Below are positions 1 through 6,941 of a stretch of 7,139 nt of DNA, one piece after another (the first letter of the stretch is position 1; every line of letters begins with the position of its first letter). Both the position numbers and the translations under genes were made by a program. Below the pieces are notes generated by a model. That model did no database searches and was not told the origin of the DNA. It was given only the letters and a program-made list of their open reading frames with translations. The DNA comes from Collinsella aerofaciens (lineage in GTDB: Bacteria; Actinomycetota; Coriobacteriia; Coriobacteriales; Coriobacteriaceae): the NCBI GenBank assembly GCA_014846205.1, contig RKAY01000158.1, positions 1 through 7,139 on the forward strand, written 5' to 3'.

Positions 1-8
1 GTTCCGCA

Positions 9-45
9 CGCAAAGAAGGCCACTTAATGTGGCCTTCGTCTTGCG
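9..45 (-). terminator. Probable intrinsic terminator ending the operon
   Basis: An 8-bp perfect inverted repeat, AAGGCCAC at 16-23 and GTGGCCTT at 29-36, encloses a 5-nt loop. Outside it, CGCAA (9-13) can pair with TTGCG (41-45) across an internal loop. Read on the minus strand, the stem is followed by TTCTTTGCG, a modest T-rich tail. The plus-strand tail (CGTCTTGCG) is poorer, so termination of the minus-strand operon is the better reading. It lies about 65 nt beyond the tsaD stop. The short T-run keeps confidence moderate, and it might also act bidirectionally if a convergent gene lies to the left. Confidence 0.6.
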
Positions 46-107
46 CAGGACTGTAGAGCAGGAAACCTTATATCCGGCCCCTCCGGTCGGGGACCGCACA
101 AGCACGA
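37..107 (-). other. 3' untranslated region of the operon with a GC-rich hairpin
   Basis: This gap between the tsaD stop and the terminator holds no credible gene. A GC-rich inverted element lies at 75-96. It can fold either as CGGCCCC with GGGGACCG (one bulged A) or as CGGTC (84-88) with GACCG (92-96) around a GGG loop. It has no T-tract, so it is not a terminator by itself. It could stabilise the 3' end of the mRNA or be incidental. Confidence 0.35.
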
Positions 108-2492
108 CTACAGCGTCATGTTCGGATCGGCGTCGACGTCGAACGGCGAGATTTCACCTCGGTCGAATTTACGGCGGGCGACCTCCGCGATCATGGCAGC
201 GTTATCGGTGCACGCCGAAAGCGGTGGCACCGTCACGCGAATACCCTGACGCCCAAGCTTCTTAATCATCATCTCGCGCAGATGCGGGTTAGCCGAGACG
301 CCGCCGCCGATGCAATACTCCTTGCATCCGGTGGCATGCAGCGCGTTCTTGGCCTTCTTGTACTGCACGTCAAAGACTGCCGCCTCGAACGAAGCCGCCA
401 GGTCGGGCAGGTGGATCGTTCGGCCGGCTTTGGTCTCCTGCTCGATGTATAACGTCACAGCGGTTTTAAGGCCCGAAAGCGAGAAGCGATAGTCTCCCCT
501 GCTGTTAAGCGCACGGGGGAAATCGATCGCGCGGGGATTGCCCGTCTCGGCCAGCTTGGAGATGATGGGGCCACCGGGATAGCCCAGGCCCAGCGCCTTG
601 GCCACCTTGTCGAAGGCCTCGCCCACGGCGTCGTCGAGCGTCTCACCGAGCACCTCGTAGTCGCCCCACGCCTTCACGTGCACGAGCATGGTGTGCCCGC
701 CCGAGACAAGCGTGAAGATAAACGGCGGTTTGAGGTCGGGTTGCGCCAGCAGGTTGGCAAACAGATGACCCTCAAGATGATTGACGCACACGAGCGGTTT
801 GCCGGCGGCGTAGGCAAAGCCCTTGGCGAAGGCGACGCCAACCACGAGCGCACCCACCAGGCCCGGACCCTGCGTCACGCCCACGGCGGCAAGCTCACTT
901 GGTGCAATGGCTCCGCCCGTAAGGCCCAGCGACGCTGCGGCGTCCTCAAGTGCCGCATCCACGACGCTCACGATGACCTCGACGTGCTTGCGCGAGGCGA
1001 TCTCGGGCACCACGCCGCCAAAACGGGCATGGAAATCAATCTGCGTCGACACCTGGTTGGCCAGCATATTGCCATCCGCATCGATAATTGCCACCGCCGT
1101 CTCGTCACAAGAGCTCTCGATAGCGAGTACTAAGCGGCGACGCTCAATCTCGACACGTTCCTCGGCAGAGCGCTTGGGCGCAGGCAGGGGCCATAAGCGT
1201 TGCTCGGCTGCCGTCGGCTCGGGCGAGGCGTTATCGACCGGAAGCACGAGGGGAAGTGGGGCCGTCATGACGATGGCGTCCTTGCCGGCACCGTAGTAGC
1301 CGCGGCGACGGCCCGCCTCGGTAAAGCCCAGAGCGGCATAGAGCGCAATCGCGCCCTCGTTGCCGTCCTCGACCTCGAGCGAAGCCGTCGTGCAACCGAG
1401 CATCTGGGCGTCGTAGCTTACATGTGACAGAAGCTTGCGGGCAATGCCCCCGCGACGATGCGCCGAATCGACGGCAACGTCCATGATCTGCACGTCACCA
1501 TCGACAACCATACCGCCGGCAAGGCCCAGGAGCTGGCCGTCATCGTGCGCAACCCACCAGCTGCGCGGAGCGGCAACGTCCTGGCCCAACTCGGACAGGA
1601 ACATGCTCGGGGTCCACGCCTCGTGCCCGGCGCCTTCGAAACAGGCTGCCTCCAGCGCGCTCGCACCCTCGGCATCCGCCGCACCCATGGGGCGGAACTG
1701 CAAATGGCGACCGGCGAGCTCATCGGCCACGCCCGTTATTTCACTCTGCGCGCTCTCGGCAAGACCGAGACGTCTGCGCTCGTTTTCCTCGGCATCCGAA
1801 AGGCGCGTATAGATCGGCAGGATGCGGGCCGGGTCTCCGTCGCCCGCAGCATGCGCAAGAAGCAGGCCCTCGCCCGAAGGCCACCACAGGTCGCGCTCCA
1901 CGCAGCGGGCGGTCTCCTCCTCACGCAAAAGCTTGCCGTAACGTACCAAGCCGTCGCCCGTCAGCCTCATTTGATCCCAGTCGGCGGCCTCGCGCCACTC
2001 ATCGAGCGCCACGGCTGCCTTGACCACGCTCTCGCGCTCAAACTGACGCTCGGGGCCTTCGTCCCCCAGCACATACAGCGCCGGGTACACCTCGCCGCGC
2101 ATGGCGTCGGCAAGAACACCAAGCTTGCCGCGCACGCCGGCCTTCCATGCCGTCCAGGCGCAAGCATCGAGCGTCGACACGCCCAACAACGGCACATTGG
2201 CACCGCGCGCCAGACCCTTTGCGGTGGAGATGCCGATACGCACGCCCGTAAACGAGCCGGGACCGCGACCGACCACATAACAGCCGACATCGCTGCGATC
2301 CAGGCCGGCCTGCTTCAGTACGTCATCAACAGTATTCACGAGCTCCACGTTGGCATGACGGCGACACAGATGGTCCCCACTTACCAGCTTCGCCTCGCCT
2401 GCCTGCACATCAATCCAGCTTACCGCGCAGGCAAGCATGTCAGTCGAAGTATCGAGCGCCACCGCCGGCGCGTTGTCCCTATGCAAGCTCAT
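108..2492 (-). CDS. tsaB-rimI-tsaD: Fused TsaB-RimI-TsaD: tRNA t6A37 threonylcarbamoyltransferase with embedded N-acetyltransferase
   Basis: A single 794-residue frame carries three complete domains. Residues ~5-235 are TsaB, the non-catalytic dimerisation partner (LDTST at 13-17, GRGPGSFTG at 75-83). Residues ~262-412 are a GNAT acetyltransferase of the RimI type, which acetylates the N-terminal alanine of ribosomal protein S18 (acetyl-CoA loop RRGGIA at 346-351, candidate base Glu373, LYAALGF with Tyr385). After a proline-rich linker (~414-449), residues ~452-794 are TsaD, which transfers threonylcarbamoyl to A37 of ANN-decoding tRNAs (IESSCDE at 458, metal ligands His572 and His576 in HLEGH, SGGHT at 597, GGGVSAN at 729, Asp763 in CTDN). 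All catalytic landmarks of TsaD are intact. I chose the ATG at 2492, which overlaps the end of tsaE by 14 nt and has AGGG 9 nt upstream. A TTG at 2510 would add six residues but has no better ribosome site. Fusion order equals the separate gene order in mycobacteria. Confidence 0.93.
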   Translation of the reverse strand: MSLHRDNAPAVALDTSTDMLACAVSWIDVQAGEAKLVSGDHLCRRHANVELVNTVDDVLKQAGLDRSDVGCYVVGRGPGSFTGVRIGISTAKGLARGANVPLLGVSTLDACAWTAWKAGVRGKLGVLADAMRGEVYPALYVLGDEGPERQFERESVVKAAVALDEWREAADWDQMRLTGDGLVRYGKLLREEETARCVERDLWWPSGEGLLLAHAAGDGDPARILPIYTRLSDAEENERRRLGLAESAQSEITGVADELAGRHLQFRPMGAADAEGASALEAACFEGAGHEAWTPSMFLSELGQDVAAPRSWWVAHDDGQLLGLAGGMVVDGDVQIMDVAVDSAHRRGGIARKLLSHVSYDAQMLGCTTASLEVEDGNEGAIALYAALGFTEAGRRRGYYGAGKDAIVMTAPLPLVLPVDNASPEPTAAEQRLWPLPAPKRSAEERVEIERRRLVLAIESSCDETAVAIIDADGNMLANQVSTQIDFHARFGGVVPEIASRKHVEVIVSVVDAALEDAAASLGLTGGAIAPSELAAVGVTQGPGLVGALVVGVAFAKGFAYAAGKPLVCVNHLEGHLFANLLAQPDLKPPFIFTLVSGGHTMLVHVKAWGDYEVLGETLDDAVGEAFDKVAKALGLGYPGGPIISKLAETGNPRAIDFPRALNSRGDYRFSLSGLKTAVTLYIEQETKAGRTIHLPDLAASFEAAVFDVQYKKAKNALHATGCKEYCIGGGVSANPHLREMMIKKLGRQGIRVTVPPLSACTDNAAMIAEVARRKFDRGEISPFDVDADPNMTL

Positions 2493-2985
2493 CTTGTACA
2501 GCCCTATCAATCAAATCGGAAAGCTCCGTCGCGCGCTCGCCGTGAGCCTCAAGCGTAATCGTTCGCACGTCGCTGTTGTCCTCGTCACGCTTAAGCGTCA
2601 CCGAGAGATACTCGTCGGTCAGCTCATCCTGGAACTGCTCGCCCCACTCCAGCAGGCAAGCTCCCTCATAGCCCAGCACGTCAAAAATGCCCGTATCCTC
2701 GAGCTCGTAAGCATGCTCCAGGCGGTACAGGTCAAAGTGGAACAGCGGAATGCGGCCCTGGTCATGAACGGCCATGAGCGCGAACGTGGGGCTCGTAACC
2801 ATATGCCCGTCGCCCAAGCCGCGCGAAACGCCCTTGGTAAAGTGGGTCTTCCCCACCCCCAGGCCACCGGTCAAAATCAACACGTCACCGTCTTCCAGGC
2901 ATGGCGCAACCAACTCGCCAAAATGCTCGGTATCGGCAGCACTAGCCGTTTTGTAAGTGCCTACCCCCAGGCGCTCCAGGGACAT
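2479..2985 (-). CDS. tsaE: TsaE, ATPase of the t6A37 tRNA modification complex
   Basis: This 168-residue P-loop protein belongs to the TsaE (YjeE) family. It binds the TsaB-TsaD heterodimer and drives its turnover by ATP hydrolysis during threonylcarbamoylation of A37 in tRNA. The Walker A motif GGLGVGKT is at 40-47 with Lys46 and Thr47. The family motifs TSPTF (64-68), HFDLYRLE (83-90) and the aromatic EWGE (113-116) follow in the expected order. Length is normal for the family. The start is fixed by AAGGAG at 5 nt. The last 14 nt overlap the start of the tsaB-rimI-tsaD fusion, so its two partners are encoded in the very next gene and are probably made by coupled translation. I see nothing degenerate in it. 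Confidence 0.95.
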   Translation of the reverse strand: MSLERLGVGTYKTASAADTEHFGELVAPCLEDGDVLILTGGLGVGKTHFTKGVSRGLGDGHMVTSPTFALMAVHDQGRIPLFHFDLYRLEHAYELEDTGIFDVLGYEGACLLEWGEQFQDELTDEYLSVTLKRDEDNSDVRTITLEAHGERATELSDLIDRAVQDELA

Positions 2986-2990
2986 ATACG

Positions 2991-2996
2991 CTCCTT
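2991..2996 (-). promoter_or_regulatory. Shine-Dalgarno site of tsaE
   Basis: AAGGAG on the minus strand lies 5 nt before the ATG at 2985 and just after the tandem stops TAATAA that close the glycosylase gene. It fixes the tsaE start. Confidence 0.8.
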
Positions 2997-2997
2997 A

Positions 2998-3618
2998 TTA
3001 TTCCGAGGCGGCGTCTGGTGCGGGATGTCGCTCCAGATAGTCGCCCAGCATCTTAAAGTCTTCCTCCAGCAGCTCCTGCCACGCCGGGTTACGCAAGGCA
3101 GCCGCCGGGTGGAACGTGGGCATCACCACAAAATGCCCCATCTGATGGAACCTGCCGCGCAGCTTGGTGATGCCGATCTCGGTCTTAAGCACAAAGTGCG
3201 TCGCGGGATTGCCGAGCGTCACGATGATATCGGGCCAGATACTGCGAATCTGCTCACGCAAAAACGGCGAGCACGCCAATACCTCCTCGGGGCGCGGATT
3301 GCGGTTTCCCGGCGGGCGACACTTGAGCACGTTGGCGATATACACATCTTCACGTTTAAGGCCCGCCAGCGACAGAATGCCGTTGAGGTCCTCACCCGCT
3401 GCGCCGACAAAGGGCTCGCCTTGCAAATCCTCATTGCGGCCCGGTGCCTCGCCAATAAACATCACGCGGGCACGGGGATTGCCCACACCAAACACAATGT
3501 TATGACGCGACTGATAGAGCTGGCAAAGGCGGCAATCGCCCAAAACAGCCTCAATCTCCTCGAGCGCAACTTCACGCGGCGCCTGATGGCTATGACCGGG
3601 GATGTGCATGACGCCCAT
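2998..3618 (-). CDS. Family 4 uracil-DNA glycosylase, iron-sulfur type
   Basis: This 206-residue protein has the signature of family 4 (thermophile-type, UdgA-like) uracil-DNA glycosylases, which remove uracil from DNA to start base excision repair. Four cysteines suited to a [4Fe-4S] cluster are present: Cys29 and Cys32 (CRLC), Cys100 and Cys116. The active-site segment GEAPGRNED begins at residue 56, followed by GEPFVG (67-72). The conserved HPAA is at 170-173. NVLKCRPPGNR (96-106) is also typical. The N-terminal ~15 residues before the first helix are variable and could be shortened to Met4, but the ATG at 3618 has AGGAG 5 nt upstream. It sits 8 nt after alr and 12 nt before tsaE, so it is an operon member although its DNA repair role is unrelated. 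Some family members were annotated as phage DNA polymerase N-terminal domain proteins; the motifs here favour the glycosylase. Confidence 0.92.
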   Translation of the reverse strand: MGVMHIPGHSHQAPREVALEEIEAVLGDCRLCQLYQSRHNIVFGVGNPRARVMFIGEAPGRNEDLQGEPFVGAAGEDLNGILSLAGLKREDVYIANVLKCRPPGNRNPRPEEVLACSPFLREQIRSIWPDIIVTLGNPATHFVLKTEIGITKLRGRFHQMGHFVVMPTFHPAAALRNPAWQELLEEDFKMLGDYLERHPAPDAASE

Positions 3619-3623
3619 AGCGG

Positions 3624-3628
3624 CTCCT
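3624..3628 (-). promoter_or_regulatory. Shine-Dalgarno site of the glycosylase gene, overlapping the alr stop
   Basis: AGGAG on the minus strand shares its first two bases with the TAG stop of alr (3627-3629) and lies 5 nt before the ATG at 3618. Ribosomes finishing alr would cover this site, so the two genes are likely translationally coupled. Confidence 0.75.
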
Positions 3629-4772
3629 ACACGTAGACCTTGTCGAGGCGCATGCCAAAGCCGCAGGCGACCTCGTAGTTAATCGTGCCACGCAGTCGGG
3701 CCATCTCGTCCATAGTGATCTCGGCATCGCCGTCGCGGCCGACAATAATCATCTCGTCACCATACTCGGCCTCGGGAATCTCGTGTGCCGGGTTGGACTG
3801 AATAGCGACCATAAACTGATCCATGCAGATATTGCCAACCTGACGCACGCGCTCGCCGCGATACAGCACATCCATACGATTGGAAAGCGTACGCGATAGG
3901 CCGTCGGCGTAACCGATCGGCAGCGTGCAGATCTGAACGCGCGTACGCGGCACACGGTAGGTAAAGCCGTAACCCACGCCCTCACCCATCGCAGGATGCG
4001 CCACGCGCGTCACGCGCGCATGGACGCTCATGACGGGATCAAGCTGCATCACGCGTCCGCTCAGCTCGCACGGCTGCATTCCGTACAAGCCAACGCCGGC
4101 GCGAATCATATCAAAATGCATCGAAGGATCGAGCATCGAGGACGGCGTGTTGGCACAGTGCACGATGCCGCACTCAAAACCCGCGTCCTTAATGGCTTGA
4201 ACGGCCTCGGTAAAGCGCTGGCACTGCAGTTTGTAGTCCCAACCCGAAGGCTCGTCGGCCGTGGCGAAGTGCGTGAATACGCCGTCGCACTGGATACCGC
4301 GATGGAAACTGATACCGCGTACAAAGTCGAGCACCTGCGTATAGTGAACGCCGATACGATTCATGCCCGTCTCGATGGCCAGATGGTATTTGCCCACCTT
4401 GCCCGCCGCAACGGCGCACTCGCCATAGGCCAAGGCAAAATCGGACGTATAGACCGAAGGCATGATGTCAAACTCAAGCAACGTAGGAATTGCCTCGATG
4501 GGCGGCTCGCTTAAGATCAGGATGGGTTTGGTGATGCCGCCCTGACGTAGCTCAACGCCCTCATTGACCGTCGCCACCGCGAACATATCAGCGCCGGCCG
4601 AGTACATAATCTTAGCGCACTCAACGGCACCATGACCATATGCGTCGGCCTTGACCACGCAACACAGGCGTTGGCGAGGATCCAGCAGATTCTTATAGGC
4701 CCTCGTGTTGCGACGAAGCGCCCCACGGTCAATCTCAACCCAGGACCAGCGCGTCAAATCGGCCTTATTCAT
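3627..4772 (-). CDS. alr: Alanine racemase
   Basis: This 381-residue fold-type III PLP enzyme interconverts L- and D-alanine, supplying D-Ala for peptidoglycan. The N-terminus has the usual WVEID (11-15). The PLP lysine is Lys41 in VVKADAYGHG, ETGMNRIG carries Arg139, and MIRAGVGLYG carries Arg224, which should contact the pyridine nitrogen. VGYGFTY supplies the second catalytic residue Tyr268. LPIGYADG is at 284-291, ICMDQ at 315-319, and the C-terminal TINYEV at 363-368. Length is normal. Two positions differ from common versions: Asn314 stands where many alanine racemases have Arg before ICMDQ, and the tail reads ACGFGMR rather than the frequent CRIGxR. Neither is a catalytic residue. The ATG at 4772 lies 2 nt after the nnr stop and has no good Shine-Dalgarno site, only GGA 9 nt upstream, which suggests coupled reinitiation. 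Confidence 0.96.
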   Translation of the reverse strand: MNKADLTRWSWVEIDRGALRRNTRAYKNLLDPRQRLCCVVKADAYGHGAVECAKIMYSAGADMFAVATVNEGVELRQGGITKPILILSEPPIEAIPTLLEFDIMPSVYTSDFALAYGECAVAAGKVGKYHLAIETGMNRIGVHYTQVLDFVRGISFHRGIQCDGVFTHFATADEPSGWDYKLQCQRFTEAVQAIKDAGFECGIVHCANTPSSMLDPSMHFDMIRAGVGLYGMQPCELSGRVMQLDPVMSVHARVTRVAHPAMGEGVGYGFTYRVPRTRVQICTLPIGYADGLSRTLSNRMDVLYRGERVRQVGNICMDQFMVAIQSNPAHEIPEAEYGDEMIIVGRDGDAEITMDEMARLRGTINYEVACGFGMRLDKVYV

Positions 4773-4774
4773 GA

Positions 4775-6391
4775 TTAATCATCCGACCCTTCGTCCATGA
4801 TTCCCAGATCTTCGAGCGCATCCTTCGCCGCCAACTCCATAGCGGGACCGATCAGGTCAATCAGATCGGTGGCGATAACGCTCTTTTCGCCATACTCCGT
4901 CGCGGCGGCAAAGCCAGCATAGCTATGGAGCGCGACGGCGTACGAGTACAGCAACTCCCAGCGATCCATATCGTCACGCATGGTTGCCAGCGTGCCGGCA
5001 AGGATGCCGGCGAGAACATCGCCGGAGCCGGCAGTCGCCAGCGATGCCGGGCCCGACAGCGGCAGGAGCACACGCTCAACACCGCAAATAGCCGTCGTTG
5101 GCCCCTTAGCGATGACGACAAGGTTATCGGAGCCCGCAGCCCAGACAACCTTCTGTGCGGCAGCGATTGCCGTCCCCAAATCGTTGACCTCGTCACCGGC
5201 AACCAAACGTGAAAGCTCACGATAGTGCGGCGTCATGACCAGCGGTTGCTCACGGCGATACATCTCGGGATTGCTGTCGATGCCATCAATCGCAATCTTA
5301 GAGAGGCAGTTGAGCGCATCGGCGTCCAGGATAAGCGGAACGTCGAGCTCAAGTAGGCCAGAAACCACCTGCATAGCGCCGGCGGATGTCGTCATGCCCG
5401 GTCCGCACAAAACGCAGCTGTACTTCTTAGCAATCTCGCATACCGTCATGCGCGCTGCGGCGCCAAAGGAGCCACGGGAATCGGAGGGGATGGCGAAGAC
5501 TGGAATAGACGGAAGCGCCATGCGAATGAGATTGGCGCAGGCATCGGGCGTTGCGACGGCGACATATCCAGCACCGGCGCGTGCCGCAGACTTAGCGGCC
5601 ATAATAGCGGCACCGGGATACTGCGCCGAACCAGCAACGATGAGCACCGAGCCACGAGAATACTTATCGATATTGCTCGGCAGCGGAGCAAAATAGTCAA
5701 CAAGGTCGCCGGGCTCAACGATCTCAGCAGCATGGTCCACGTCGTCGATTACCTCGTCAAGGCGGTCGTACAGACCCCCGCATACCAAGTCGCCGGCATA
5801 CTCGGGGCCATCGGCACTATACAATCCGATCTTAGGAGCAATCATCGTCACGGTGCGCTCGGCGCGAATGCAGTCATCATCGACCACGCCCGTCTCGGCG
5901 TTGAGGCCCGAGGGAACATCGATAGAGACAACTCTGTCGGCATTTTCGTTTACAGTGGGAATCCAAATGGAGAATGGGGCGCGGAGATCACCGTGAAAAC
6001 CGGTGCCAAAAATAGCATCGACCACGACATCAGCCTTATCAATAAGCACCTCGAGCTCATCGCGCGAGGGGCCGACGCACACATGCACATCGCGACCTGC
6101 GGTTCGACGAGCAACATGGCGCGCCAAGGCAGCAGGAATCTCGTCGGGCTCGACCGGAGAGACGATATCCACATCAACACCCTTATGAGCAAGGATGTCA
6201 GCCGCGACCCAGCCATCGCCGCCGTTATTGCCAAAACCGACCAGCACAAGGACTCGATCGGGATTGAGCTTAAGAATCTCGTTGGCGGCAAACTCGCCCG
6301 CCAGCTCCATAAGCTCAGCCTTCGAAGTTCCCTCGCGCTCGATAATATCCTCGAGGCGAACGACTTCCTCGGTACTCAAAACCGGTTTCAT
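4775..6391 (-). CDS. nnr: Bifunctional NAD(P)HX epimerase / ADP-dependent NAD(P)HX dehydratase
   Basis: This 538-residue protein repairs hydrated NADH and NADPH (NADHX, NADPHX) that form spontaneously or by side reactions. The N-terminal YjeF_N epimerase domain (NnrE, ~1-225) shows GFGNNGGDGW at 52-61, DAIFGTG at 125-131 and SIDVPSGLNAETG at 156-168. The C-terminal ribokinase-like dehydratase domain (NnrD, ~243-520) shows SVLIVAGS (248-255), CGPGM (329-333), LILDADALN (353-361), TPHYREL (387-393), AKGPT (428-432) and AGSGDVLAG (454-462), whose Asp is the expected catalytic residue. Thus both halves look functional. The dehydratase motif is TPHYREL rather than the frequent TPHPGEM, and AGSGD replaces GGTGD, both conservative. 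A short acidic tail follows residue 520. The start abuts the acpS stop directly (TAG then ATG) and has AGGAG 5 nt upstream inside the acpS coding end. In mycobacteria and many other bacteria nnr likewise lies near alr. Confidence 0.95.
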   Translation of the reverse strand: MKPVLSTEEVVRLEDIIEREGTSKAELMELAGEFAANEILKLNPDRVLVLVGFGNNGGDGWVAADILAHKGVDVDIVSPVEPDEIPAALARHVARRTAGRDVHVCVGPSRDELEVLIDKADVVVDAIFGTGFHGDLRAPFSIWIPTVNENADRVVSIDVPSGLNAETGVVDDDCIRAERTVTMIAPKIGLYSADGPEYAGDLVCGGLYDRLDEVIDDVDHAAEIVEPGDLVDYFAPLPSNIDKYSRGSVLIVAGSAQYPGAAIMAAKSAARAGAGYVAVATPDACANLIRMALPSIPVFAIPSDSRGSFGAAARMTVCEIAKKYSCVLCGPGMTTSAGAMQVVSGLLELDVPLILDADALNCLSKIAIDGIDSNPEMYRREQPLVMTPHYRELSRLVAGDEVNDLGTAIAAAQKVVWAAGSDNLVVIAKGPTTAICGVERVLLPLSGPASLATAGSGDVLAGILAGTLATMRDDMDRWELLYSYAVALHSYAGFAAATEYGEKSVIATDLIDLIGPAMELAAKDALEDLGIMDEGSDD

Positions 6392-6931
6392 CTATGCTCC
6401 TAGCGTATCTTGCGAAGCATCGCCCAGGTGCTCCGTCAAAGCTGAATTCTGCAACTGCTCAAGCTCATCCAAGACAGAGCGAGCCTCTTTAAATGTTTGC
6501 GCAACACGTTCCTTGGTGCTCACCTTTTCGTCTTTTGGCTTCGGGCGGGCATCTTCGGTAATGGCGATGGCATTCGCAACAGCCAAGTCGCCCGTTAGCG
6601 TAATGGAAAGAGCAACCTCAACGACACCAAGCTCTTGAGCTATCTCGAGCGCACGCCCTGAAAGCAATGCCTTCGGCTTGCCGAGTTTATCGCGCGTTAC
6701 CGAGACGTCTTTGCGGCCAACGCCCTGACTAAAACCAGTTCCGAGGGCTTTAAGAACCGCTTCGCGAGAAGCAAAACGACTCGCATAATGCGCCGCAGGA
6801 CGCGATGAGGCATCACAATACGCGCACTCTTCTTCGGTAAACACACGCCGAGCAAACGACGGTGTCTTTTCAAGGATTGATTTCATGCGGGAAATCTCGA
6901 CGATATCAACGCCGATACCGGCTTCGGCCAT
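6392..6931 (-). CDS. acpS: Holo-[acyl-carrier-protein] synthase with long C-terminal tail
   Basis: AcpS transfers 4'-phosphopantetheine from CoA to a serine of apo-ACP, switching on fatty acid synthesis. The 179-residue product has the family landmarks: GIGVDIVEI at 5-13 with magnesium ligand Asp9, RRVFTEEE at 28-35, and RFASREAVLKALGTG at 52-66 with magnesium ligand Glu57. The final strand reads ALSITLTGDLAVA (107-119), so Leu112 stands where SxSH or SxTH normally supplies a histidine. The core ends near residue 126. A further ~53 residues form a charged, probably helical tail (PKPKDEK, then an Asp/Glu/Leu/Gln-rich stretch), whereas typical AcpS has about 120-130 residues. I chose the ATG at 6931 because GGAGG lies 5 nt before it. 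The in-frame ATG at 6943 overlaps that ribosome site. It is the first gene after the promoter. The family is clear, but full activity is less certain. Confidence 0.9.
   Translation of the reverse strand: MAEAGIGVDIVEISRMKSILEKTPSFARRVFTEEECAYCDASSRPAAHYASRFASREAVLKALGTGFSQGVGRKDVSVTRDKLGKPKALLSGRALEIAQELGVVEVALSITLTGDLAVANAIAITEDARPKPKDEKVSTKERVAQTFKEARSVLDELEQLQNSALTEHLGDASQDTLGA
6397..6401 (-). promoter_or_regulatory. Shine-Dalgarno site of nnr inside the end of acpS
   Basis: AGGAG on the minus strand lies 5 nt before the nnr ATG at 6391 and within the last codons of acpS. The acpS stop touches the nnr start. Confidence 0.75.
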
Positions 6932-6933
6932 GT

Positions 6934-6941
6934 TCACCTCC
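6934..6941 (-). promoter_or_regulatory. Shine-Dalgarno site deciding the acpS start
   Basis: GGAGGTGA on the minus strand is a near-perfect ribosome site. Its GGAGG core is 5 nt from the ATG at 6931. It would lie inside the coding sequence if translation began at the ATG at 6943, so the downstream start is preferred. Confidence 0.85.

Noticed and set aside
45..100. Faint tRNA-like look (GTAGAGCAGGAAACC followed by a GC-rich hairpin) on the plus strand
   Set aside because: There is no acceptor stem, no GGTTCRA T-loop and no properly sized anticodon stem-loop. The resemblance is limited to one short string.
1458..2558. Long plus-strand open frame (366 codons) opposite the TsaB-RimI part
   Set aside because: It is antisense to clear TsaB and RimI motifs. 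Its composition (Arg, His, Gln and Ala rich, no recognisable motif) is that of a shadow of GC-rich codons, and it has no ribosome site or operon context.
2437..3636. Long plus-strand open frame (399 codons) opposite tsaE and the glycosylase
   Set aside because: It spans two genes with complete catalytic motifs on the other strand and shows no family motif of its own, so it is a mirror frame.
5732..6403. Plus-strand open frame (223 codons) opposite the epimerase domain of nnr
   Set aside because: The minus strand encodes NNGGDG and the other YjeF_N motifs here. The plus frame has no supporting signal.
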